Part shown: piece after piece, positions 1-6,888 of the stretch
How positions within the stretch are numbered: position 1 is the stretch's first letter
Layout: each line of letters starts with the position of its first letter
The notes under the pieces: model-generated
Told to the model about the DNA's origin: nothing
Databases searched by the model: none
The model's input: the letters and a program-made list of their open reading frames with translations, nothing else
Made by a program: the position numbers and the translations under genes
DNA from: JAHDBG01 sp963922685
GTDB lineage: Bacteria > Pseudomonadota > Gammaproteobacteria > Chromatiales > Chromatiaceae
Length of the DNA stretch: 64,000 nt
Direction of reading: 5' to 3'
Assembly (NCBI GenBank): GCA_963922685.1
Contig: CAWUJM010000001.1
Coordinates: 1 to 64,000 of the forward strand

Positions 1-55
1 CTCAAAAACCACTTCGCGACGCTCAACCAACTTTTCAGCGGGAATTGTTGGGATG

Positions 56-847
56 TCAGTCAGGCAATATCGCACCCAGCAGAATGTTGCGTTCACGCAG
101 GTCTGCCAGCAAGGTTACGCCTGCCTGCAATACCGGTGCCGGATCGTGTGGCCGTAACAGGGTCGCCATCCTGTCCAGCAGTTCCTGGCCAGTCAATTGC
201 GGTTCTGTCTGTAACGTGGCCAGCAGATGCTGGGTAACGGCGTTAATCTCCAGGAAATGGACCTGATCCAGGCGGTCCCGATAGACCACCAGATGAGTCG
301 GCTGTGCCGGTGGTTCGGTTGGCAGATAATCCGGACTGATACGATGCACCGGATAACGGCAGGTCAGATTCCGCACCGCAGGTGCCACCACCGGACAGCC
401 TGTCAGCAGGTCGCCATTCGGATCATAACGTGCTGTAACCGGCTCATCACTGATCGCCACGGCCAGCTCAGCATATTCATAATGTGCCAGCTCCGACATA
501 AAAGGCCGGTCATCCGGCTGAGCTTCCCGCTCCTGTTCCAGATACGTCACAAATTCCAGCCCGATACGGGTGAACAGGCCGGTGCGACAGGTGTGTTGCT
601 GAAAAAAATCCCGTACCAGCTGATGCCAGTGCGGGTCCGGGGTAATATGGCGTAATACCGGAAAATTGGTCGCCAGGTGACTTTCCATGCCGTTGTATAA
701 CAGTTCGGCATAGATCTGAATGCGTTGCTCTGGTACGCCATCCGGGCAGGGTGCCTGTGACGGGTCACGCACCCGCGCAGTCAGTGCCAGTTGATGTTGC
801 TGAAAGACCGGCAGATCAGGCGGCACGCGCGGTACCTGTTGTTGCAT
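56..847 (-). CDS. hvfC: HvfC/BufC-like DUF2063 partner protein of MNIO enzyme
   Basis: About 263 residues starting at the ATG whose complement is at 845-847, inside the 3' end of the MNIO gene (32-bp overlap), which implies translational coupling. The N-terminal third fits the DUF2063 'putative DNA-binding' fold: a first helix with FQQHQLALTARVRDP, then a YAELLYNGMESHLATNFPVL stretch. The C-terminal half is the usual HvfC extension. In characterised MNIO systems such partners bind the leader of the precursor and present it to the DUF692 enzyme; they are not thought to act as transcription factors. Gene order hvfA-hvfB-hvfC supports that role. A longer in-frame start at 877 exists but would lie deeper in hvfB. 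A DoxX-like hvfD often follows; only 55 bases remain downstream, so it cannot be judged. Confidence 0.85.
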   Translation of the reverse strand: MQQQVPRVPPDLPVFQQHQLALTARVRDPSQAPCPDGVPEQRIQIYAELLYNGMESHLATNFPVLRHITPDPHWHQLVRDFFQQHTCRTGLFTRIGLEFVTYLEQEREAQPDDRPFMSELAHYEYAELAVAISDEPVTARYDPNGDLLTGCPVVAPAVRNLTCRYPVHRISPDYLPTEPPAQPTHLVVYRDRLDQVHFLEINAVTQHLLATLQTEPQLTGQELLDRMATLLRPHDPAPVLQAGVTLLADLRERNILLGAILPD

Positions 848-1673
848 GCTGTCGCTGCAAACAACGTATCTGGTCAATCTCGTCCATCAGATCAGCCAGC
901 GGCGGGATGTTGAAATCACGCTCCAGCAGAGTCGGAAAAATGCCGTATCCGGTATAAGCTGCTGCGAGCAGATCCCAGACATCGGGCAGCACGGTTGCAC
1001 CATGGGTATCAATCCGCAGGCCGTCCGTCCGTTGTTCGTGTCCGGCAATATGGGCATATAACAAGCGTTCAGCCGGTATCTGCTGTAAATAATCCAGCGG
1101 ATCGAACCCGTGATTGGATGCATTCACAAAGATATTATTGATATCCAGATGATAACCACAGTCAGCCTCGGTTAAGACGGCATTCAGAAATTCAATCTCA
1201 CTCAGCTCACCCGGCAGTTGGGCATAAGTTGAGACATTTTCCATGCCGATCTGTTGTCCGAGATAGTCCTGTACCTGCCGGATACGTTCCGCCACGTAAT
1301 GGACAGCCTCTTCAGTAAAGGGTATCGGCATCAGGTCATACAACTGTCCGCTGTCTCCACAATATGACAGATGCTCGGTGTATACCTGAACCTGCCGCTG
1401 TCGCAGGAAGTCCCTGATATCACGTAGCAAATCCCGGTCTAACGGTGCCGGGCCGCCGATGTTCAGGGACAGGCCATGACACACCAGAGGATAACGTTCG
1501 GTTACCGCATCCAGTGCCTTACCTCTTGCCCCGCCCACGTGGATCCAGTTTTCCGGCGCAACTTCAACAAAACTGATCTGCGTTGGCTGCTGCGCCAGCA
1601 GCTGCGCGATCAGTTCCTGTTTCAGGCCCAACCCGGCACCTTGTACCTGATAAGCCATACGGGCTCCTGTCAA
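816..1673 (-). CDS. hvfB: MNIO family (DUF692) RiPP-modifying enzyme HvfB/BufB
   Basis: 285 residues, the normal length for a DUF692 multinuclear non-haem iron oxidative enzyme. The TIM-barrel metal-site signatures are visible in order: EVAPENWIHVGG, HGLSLNIGG, YTEHLSYCG, GMENVSTYA, YHLDINNIFVNASNHG, AHIAGHEQ and DTHGATV; the His, Glu, Asn and Asp residues supply the iron ligands in the family. Family members oxidise Cys side chains of EGKCG-type peptides to oxazolone/thioamide or thiooxazole groups that bind copper. The gene lies directly downstream of a peptide made of repeated GKCG units and overlaps hvfC. The family assignment is firm; the exact chemistry on this precursor is inferred. 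Confidence 0.93.
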   Translation of the reverse strand: MTGARMAYQVQGAGLGLKQELIAQLLAQQPTQISFVEVAPENWIHVGGARGKALDAVTERYPLVCHGLSLNIGGPAPLDRDLLRDIRDFLRQRQVQVYTEHLSYCGDSGQLYDLMPIPFTEEAVHYVAERIRQVQDYLGQQIGMENVSTYAQLPGELSEIEFLNAVLTEADCGYHLDINNIFVNASNHGFDPLDYLQQIPAERLLYAHIAGHEQRTDGLRIDTHGATVLPDVWDLLAAAYTGYGIFPTLLERDFNIPPLADLMDEIDQIRCLQRQHATTGTARAA

Positions 1674-1687
1674 TTATCAGCCTGCAT

Positions 1688-1723
1688 TGCTTCATTCCTG
1701 CTGCCAGCAGCAGGAATGAAGCA
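1688..1723 (-). promoter_or_regulatory. 16-bp perfect hairpin between hvfA and hvfB
   Basis: Arms 1688-1703 and 1708-1723 are perfectly complementary with a 4-nt CCAG loop, beginning 6 nt after the hvfA stop. There is no T-tract on the minus-strand side, so it is not a classical intrinsic terminator. Its position suggests an mRNA-stabilising or partial-attenuation element that lets the precursor mRNA accumulate above the enzyme mRNA, as is common in RiPP operons. The function is inferred; the structure is directly visible. Confidence 0.8.
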
Positions 1724-1729
1724 TCCGGA

Positions 1730-2044
1730 TCAGGTAGCGCCACCACATTTACCGGCACCGCATTTGCCTTCATGACCTTTGTCGGCTGCACCGCCACACT
1801 TGCCGGCCCCGCATTTGCCCTCGGCACCTTTTTTCGTTGTGTCACCACCACACTTGCCGGCACCACATTTACCCGCACCGCACTTACCTTCTCTGTCTTT
1901 ATCGGCAGAACAGACAGGCTGCATATAGCCTGCCTGCAGTTCCGTCAGGCTGAACGGGTTAGCAGACGCTGTCTGGGTCAGCATCAGTGAGCCGGCAACA
2001 GCAGCACCCATAGCGATGACAACGGGTTTTACAGATGAATTCAT
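1730..2044 (-). CDS. hvfA: Cys-rich RiPP precursor, HvfA/bufferin-like (EGKCG repeats)
   Basis: 104 residues. Residues 1-29 look like a signal peptide (MNSSVKPVV, hydrophobic core, ending TASANP). The C-terminal half has seven GKCG units in three blocks, each block beginning EGKCG (3 EGKCG motifs), separated by charged linkers; one further Cys lies before the repeats. EGKCG is the known substrate motif of HvfB-type MNIO enzymes, which build copper-chelating groups on the Cys residues. A strong AGGAG ribosome site precedes the ATG, suiting high expression of a precursor. The export signal suggests a periplasmic metal-buffering or protective peptide. Start, motif count and neighbours are seen; modification and copper binding are from family knowledge. 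Confidence 0.9.
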   Translation of the reverse strand: MNSSVKPVVIAMGAAVAGSLMLTQTASANPFSLTELQAGYMQPVCSADKDREGKCGAGKCGAGKCGGDTTKKGAEGKCGAGKCGGAADKGHEGKCGAGKCGGAT

Positions 2045-2168
2045 TCTGATCTCCTGAGTTGAGGGAAGATGATGTTTTACGGATATGAACCGCCTAACCA
2101 GTTTAACACGCTCTCTGCGACAGACTCATACCGCAAAAGTTTTATGGGATCAGGCTCAAACTGATGCA

Positions 2169-2217
2169 GGCTATGGATTCCGCGACTTCGCGCGGAATGG
2201 CGCCGCGTCAGCCTGAA
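2169..2217. repeat. 49-bp dispersed palindromic repeat, copy 1
   Basis: Contains the hairpin ATTCCGCG-ACTTCG-CGCGGAAT (2177-2198) followed by a semi-conserved tail ending CCTGAA. A second copy with the same length and tail is at 42683-42731. It lies in the gap between ppsR and hvfA, where it could form an RNA hairpin but encodes nothing. Confidence 0.75.
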
Positions 2218-2235
2218 TCACATCCGGAGCCGTGA

Positions 2236-3054
2236 TCACTGGACGACGCGGGCCACTTTTCGCAACTGCAGAATCGCTGTCGCCAGCTCTTCTATCGAAT
2301 AATCGGTACTGCTGATGTAATGGATCTGATGGTGTTCGTATAAGGCCTTGGCTGCCTTCGTTTCACGCCGGCACTGTGCCAGGTCGGCATATTTTGAGCC
2401 GGCGCGCCGTTCTTCACGAATGTGGTGCAACCGGTCTGGTGCAATATCCAGTCCGATCAACTTTGCCCTGAGTGGCCTTAATGGTGCAGGCAGATTCTCG
2501 GATGCCAGGTCATCTTCCGTCAGTGGATAGTTGGCAGCACGCACTTTGTATTGCATCGCCATATACAGACAGGTCGGCGTCTTGCCGGAACGTGAGACCC
2601 CGATCAGTATCAGATCCGCCTGTTCCAGTCCGTTAATCCGGCCACCATCGTCAAATTGCAGCGCGAAATTGACTGCAGCCACCCGCTGGTCATAAGTAGC
2701 ACTGTCTCCCATACCATGCGCCCGGCCGACATGGCTCCCGCTGGGCAGGTGCAGGCTTTGTGACAGTGTAGGCAGAAAGGTATCGAAGATATCAAAGACC
2801 CGGGCCTGACAGCCGAGCAATTGTGCCCGCAATCCCTCATCCACCATACTGGAATATACCAGTGGTTGTACCTGTTGTGTCTGACCGACCTGATTGATTC
2901 TGCCGATGATATCCGCCACTTTCTCCGGCGTATCCAGAAACGGGTAGACGACGCAATGGGCATCAGCACCATCAAACTGGCCCAGCAGTGCCTTCGCCAG
3001 TGATTCAACCGTGATGCCGGTATGATCGGACAGCACAAAGACCGGTTGGGTCAT
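2236..3054 (-). CDS. ppsR: PEP synthase regulatory kinase/pyrophosphorylase (DUF299)
   Basis: 272 residues, full length for the DUF299 family (about 270-277). It begins with FVLSDHTGITVE and carries the P-loop GVSRSGKTPTCLYMA near residue 155. PpsR both phosphorylates (with ADP) and dephosphorylates phosphoenolpyruvate synthase, switching gluconeogenic flux. Its ATG overlaps the valS stop as ATGA, so it is the distal gene of a valS-ppsR unit. ppsA is not in the window; ppsR is usually divergent from ppsA in this class, so this is a rearranged context. Confidence 0.93.
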   Translation of the reverse strand: MTQPVFVLSDHTGITVESLAKALLGQFDGADAHCVVYPFLDTPEKVADIIGRINQVGQTQQVQPLVYSSMVDEGLRAQLLGCQARVFDIFDTFLPTLSQSLHLPSGSHVGRAHGMGDSATYDQRVAAVNFALQFDDGGRINGLEQADLILIGVSRSGKTPTCLYMAMQYKVRAANYPLTEDDLASENLPAPLRPLRAKLIGLDIAPDRLHHIREERRAGSKYADLAQCRRETKAAKALYEHHQIHYISSTDYSIEELATAILQLRKVARVVQ

Positions 3055-5882
3055 GGTGTCACCAGCTTGTTCAGTTGGGCGATTTGTCTGGCGAGACTGG
3101 TTTGCGCTGTCTGTGCTGCAGCCAGTTTATCCTGTTCCTGCTGCACCACAGCAGCCGGTGCACGGGCAGTAAAGTTAGTATTTGCCAGCTTGCGTTCGAT
3201 CCGCACGATCTCGGCCTGCCGCTGCGCCAGCTGTTTTTCCAGTCGGGCCTGTTCAGCGACCGGATCAATCAGATCCGCCAGCGGAATCAGGAGCTGCATT
3301 TCTCCGATCAGGGCAGTTGCCGCCTCTGGTGCTGTCTCATCTGCGTCCAGGATGTCAATCGTGGTCATTCTGCCCAGCTTGTGCAGATAAGACGCGTACT
3401 GTGCCGCCCGCGCCCGATCTGTCGCCCGGGTGTTGGCCAGCACCACCGGTACCTGTTTCCCCGGCGGGATATTCATCTCACCCTTAATCCGGCGCACACC
3501 GAGGATGCATTGCATCACCCAGTCCATATCAGTCAGCACGGCCGGATCCAGCAATGCCGGATCAGCTACCGGATAGGGCTGATGCATGATGGTCGGGGCC
3601 TGGATTCCGGCCAGCGGAGCGATCTGTTGCCAGATCGCCTCGGTAATGTATGGCATGATCGGATGGGTCAGGCGCAATAACACCTCCAGCACCTGTATCA
3701 GGGTATGGCGTGTGCCGTTTTGCCGGGCAACAGAGGCTGTCTCATCCTGCAGGGTGGTTTTACTCAGTTCCAGATACCAGTCGCAATAATGATGCCAGAT
3801 CGCTTCATACAGCGCCTGCGCTGCCTGATCAAAACGATACTGTTCCAGCGCATCCGTAGTTGCCCGGATCGTTTGTTGCAGTTGCGCCTGGATCCAGCGA
3901 TCTGCCAGTGATAACTGTCTGTCGTTGTGTGCTGCCGCCGGATCGACATCTTTTGTATTCAGCAGTACATAACGGGCAGCATTCCATAATTTGTTACAGA
4001 AGTTGCGATACCCGGTCATCCGACTCTGATCGAACCTGATATCGCGTCCGGTCGAGGCGAGGGCGGCAAAGGTAAAGCGCAGTGCATCCGTACCGTAGCC
4101 CGGAATACCGGCAGGAAATTCACGACGGGTCTGTGCGGCAATCTGATCAGCCTGTTGTGGCTGCATCAGACCCGCTGTACGCTTCGCGAGCAGGTCTTCC
4201 AGCGTGATGCCGTCAATCAGATCAATCGGATCCAGCACATTGCCCTTGGATTTGGACATCTTGTGACCCTGTGCATCCCGTACCAGGCCATGCACATACA
4301 CTTCGCGGAATGGCACGTCACCCATAAACTTCAGGCCGAACATGATCATCCGCGCGACCCAGAAAAAGATGATGTCGAAGCCGGTGACCAGGACCTGCGT
4401 CGGATAAAACTGCTGCAGGCGTTCGGTCTGTTCCGGCCAGCCCAGAGTCGAGAAGGGCCAGAGGGCCGAGCTGAACCAGGTATCCAGCACGTCTTCATCC
4501 TGACGCAGTGGTAATTCTGCAGGCAGGTGGTGTTGTTTACGCACTTCATCTTCCGAGCATCCGACATATACTTGCCCATCCGGGTCATACCAGGCCGGAA
4601 TGCGATGGCCCCACCAGATCTGGCGGCTGATGCACCAGTCCTGGATGTTGTGCATCCAGTCGAAATAGGTGTTTTTCCAGTTATCCGGCACAAACCGCAC
4701 ACGTCCGGTGTTGACCGCAGCAATCGCGGGTTCGGCCAGAGGTGCCATCCGGACATACCACTGATCCGTGAGCAGTGGTTCTATCACACTACCGGAACGG
4801 TCTCCGCGCGGCACCATCAGGGTATGCTGTACTGTCTCTGCCAGCAGGCCCTGTGCTGTCAGATCCGCCACGATCTGCTGACGGGCCGCATACCGATCCA
4901 GCCCGGCATACCTGATCGGGATCAGTTCCCCCTCATCTGCCTGGCTGGCGCGGATGGTCGCTTCTGGTGTCAGAATGTTGATCAGTCCGCCATGCGGCAA
5001 TACCTGTATCGCCGGATCAGTCTGATGCCGCTGCCAGACCGCATAATCGTTAAAATCATGTGCCGGGGTGATCTTGACACATCCTGTGCCAAATTCAGGA
5101 TCGGCATGTTCGTCCGCAATGACCGGGATCTGACGTCCGGTCAGGGGCAGATCAAGGGTCTGTCCGATCAGGTGCTGATAACGGGTATCCGCCGGATTCA
5201 CTGCCACCGCACAATCACCGAGCAGGGTCTCCGGACGGGTGGTGGACACAACCAGATGGCCATTGCCAGTGCTCAGGGGATAACGGATATGCCATAAGAA
5301 CCCGGCCTCTTCGGAAGCCAGAACTTCCAGATCGGAGACTGCTGTGCCCAGCACCGGATCCCAGTTCACCAGCCGTTTGCCACGATAGATCAGACCTTCT
5401 GCATACAGCCGGACAAACACATCCTGCACCGCACGGGACAGACCAGCATCCATCGTGAATCGTTCATGTTGCCAATCCAGTGACGAGCCCAGACGGCGTA
5501 ATTGCCGGGTGATATGGCCACCGGAGGTTTGTTTCCAGGCCTGAATACGCTCGATAAACGCCTCACGACCTAAGCTGTGACGGGATTCACCAGCGGCTTC
5601 CAGCTGTCGTTCCACGACCATCTGGGTGGCGATACCGGCATGATCGGTGCCAGGTTGCCACAGGGTCGGGCGACCACGCATCCGCTGAAACCGGATCAGT
5701 GTATCCATCACCATATTATTGAAACCATGTCCCATATGCAGGCTGCCGGTCACATTCGGTGGCGGGATCATGATGCAGTAAGGTGCGCCCGGAGCGGTCA
5801 GATCCGGCGTAAACCAGCCATTCTGTTCCCAGATAGAGTACCAGTGTTGTTCTATCGCCTGCGGGTCGTAGGTTTTATCCAT
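3051..5882 (-). CDS. valS: Valyl-tRNA synthetase
   Basis: 943 residues, full length. Class I signatures: the HIGH equivalent HMGH at residues 49-52 in a PPNVTGSLHMGHG context, and KMSKSKGN around residue 550. The editing domain (TTRPETLLGD, DHAG-like segments) and a C-terminal coiled coil (residues about 880-940, rich in A, Q, E, R) complete it. It charges tRNA-Val with valine and edits misactivated threonine. In many gammaproteobacteria it follows pepA-holC; here pepA is 47 kb away and ppsR follows instead. Confidence 0.98.
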   Translation of the reverse strand: MDKTYDPQAIEQHWYSIWEQNGWFTPDLTAPGAPYCIMIPPPNVTGSLHMGHGFNNMVMDTLIRFQRMRGRPTLWQPGTDHAGIATQMVVERQLEAAGESRHSLGREAFIERIQAWKQTSGGHITRQLRRLGSSLDWQHERFTMDAGLSRAVQDVFVRLYAEGLIYRGKRLVNWDPVLGTAVSDLEVLASEEAGFLWHIRYPLSTGNGHLVVSTTRPETLLGDCAVAVNPADTRYQHLIGQTLDLPLTGRQIPVIADEHADPEFGTGCVKITPAHDFNDYAVWQRHQTDPAIQVLPHGGLINILTPEATIRASQADEGELIPIRYAGLDRYAARQQIVADLTAQGLLAETVQHTLMVPRGDRSGSVIEPLLTDQWYVRMAPLAEPAIAAVNTGRVRFVPDNWKNTYFDWMHNIQDWCISRQIWWGHRIPAWYDPDGQVYVGCSEDEVRKQHHLPAELPLRQDEDVLDTWFSSALWPFSTLGWPEQTERLQQFYPTQVLVTGFDIIFFWVARMIMFGLKFMGDVPFREVYVHGLVRDAQGHKMSKSKGNVLDPIDLIDGITLEDLLAKRTAGLMQPQQADQIAAQTRREFPAGIPGYGTDALRFTFAALASTGRDIRFDQSRMTGYRNFCNKLWNAARYVLLNTKDVDPAAAHNDRQLSLADRWIQAQLQQTIRATTDALEQYRFDQAAQALYEAIWHHYCDWYLELSKTTLQDETASVARQNGTRHTLIQVLEVLLRLTHPIMPYITEAIWQQIAPLAGIQAPTIMHQPYPVADPALLDPAVLTDMDWVMQCILGVRRIKGEMNIPPGKQVPVVLANTRATDRARAAQYASYLHKLGRMTTIDILDADETAPEAATALIGEMQLLIPLADLIDPVAEQARLEKQLAQRQAEIVRIERKLANTNFTARAPAAVVQQEQDKLAAAQTAQTSLARQIAQLNKLVTP

Positions 5883-5897
5883 AAAGATGGTCCGAAT

Positions 5898-6842
5898 CTA
5901 TTGTCGGTCAAGAAAATTCTGCAGCTCAGAGGGTAAAGGTGCAGTAAAATGGTGACAGCCTGACGGTGCCTGTGGCCAGCGGAAACGCAGTTGCCAGGCA
6001 TGCAGAAATAATCGCTTCAGGCCTTGTCGGCGAGCCGTCTGATTGTGGTGCTGATCACCATATTTATTATCGCCCAGAACAGGCGTTCCGATATGGGCGG
6101 CATGTACCCGGATCTGGTGTGTGCGCCCGGTCTCTAAGTGCGCTTCAACCAGAGTATGCGGACCAATCCGGTGCTGCATCCGGAAATGTGTGCGGGCAGG
6201 CTTGCCATCGGCAGCGACGGTGACGATTCTCTCGCCACTACGCAGGGTGTTTCTGCGCACTGGCGCATTCACCTGACATTGTGACTCAGACCAGATGCCT
6301 GCCAGCAGGGCAAGATAACGTTTGCTGATCTGTCTGTGTTGCTGCAGGGCATGCAGCTGGCGCAACACAGCACGTTTTTTCGCGATCAGCAGGCAGCCGG
6401 AGGTCTCACGATCCAGACGATGCACCAGCTCCCAGTCAGCATGACCGGGATGCAGGCTGCGCAATACCTCAATCACACCGTGACGCACCCCGCTGCCACC
6501 ATGTACTGCGATGCCGCTGGGCTTGTTCAGCACCAGTAATTCCGTGTCTTCGTACAGAACAGAGCGGGTTATTGTCTGCTGCCAGGCTTTGTCTGGTAAC
6601 TGCTGCTGCGCAACATGGCGGCGTACTGGTGGAATGCGGATCTGATCGCCCGCAACCAGTGTCTGCCCCGGCCTGGCACGCGCTTTATTCACTCGTACCT
6701 CACCCCGACGAATCACACGATATACCCAGCTTCCGGGTACGCCCTTCAGGTGTGCCCGCAGAAAATTATCCAGCCGTTGTCCGGCGCGATCTGCAGAGAC
6801 GCGCAGATAGTGCACTGACGGCGGTGCAACATGGTGATTCAT
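5898..6842 (-). CDS. rluC: 23S rRNA pseudouridine synthase RluC
   Basis: About 314 residues from the ATG whose complement is 6840-6842; the longer frame to 7028 would run into rne and is rejected. An N-terminal S4 RNA-binding domain (RLDNFLRAHLKGVPGSWVYR, then RVNKAR) precedes the RsuA/RluD catalytic domain with HRLDRETSG, whose Asp is the nucleophile, and ETGRTHQIRVH. RluC modifies U955, U2504 and U2580 (E. coli numbering). It lies divergent from rne with 46 bp between the start codons, the classical gammaproteobacterial pairing. Confidence 0.95.
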   Translation of the reverse strand: MNHHVAPPSVHYLRVSADRAGQRLDNFLRAHLKGVPGSWVYRVIRRGEVRVNKARARPGQTLVAGDQIRIPPVRRHVAQQQLPDKAWQQTITRSVLYEDTELLVLNKPSGIAVHGGSGVRHGVIEVLRSLHPGHADWELVHRLDRETSGCLLIAKKRAVLRQLHALQQHRQISKRYLALLAGIWSESQCQVNAPVRRNTLRSGERIVTVAADGKPARTHFRMQHRIGPHTLVEAHLETGRTHQIRVHAAHIGTPVLGDNKYGDQHHNQTARRQGLKRLFLHAWQLRFRWPQAPSGCHHFTAPLPSELQNFLDRQ

Positions 6843-6888
6843 GTGAGGCAATTTTACTGATTGATTACCCAGAGTTTTAACTTTATTA

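Noticed and set aside
1740..1920. HvfA GKCG repeats as low-complexity or CRISPR-like repeats
   Set aside because: They are in-frame, with a signal peptide and ribosome site, and next to an MNIO gene; spacing is not CRISPR-like. No CRISPR array was seen anywhere in the window.
2045..2168. Possible sigma-E promoter upstream of hvfA (AAAACTT near 2150)
   Set aside because: The -35-like AAAACTT has no acceptable -10 (TCNAA or TCTGA) at 15-17 nt, and no sigma-70 pair with sound spacing was found either, so the hvfA promoter is left uncalled.
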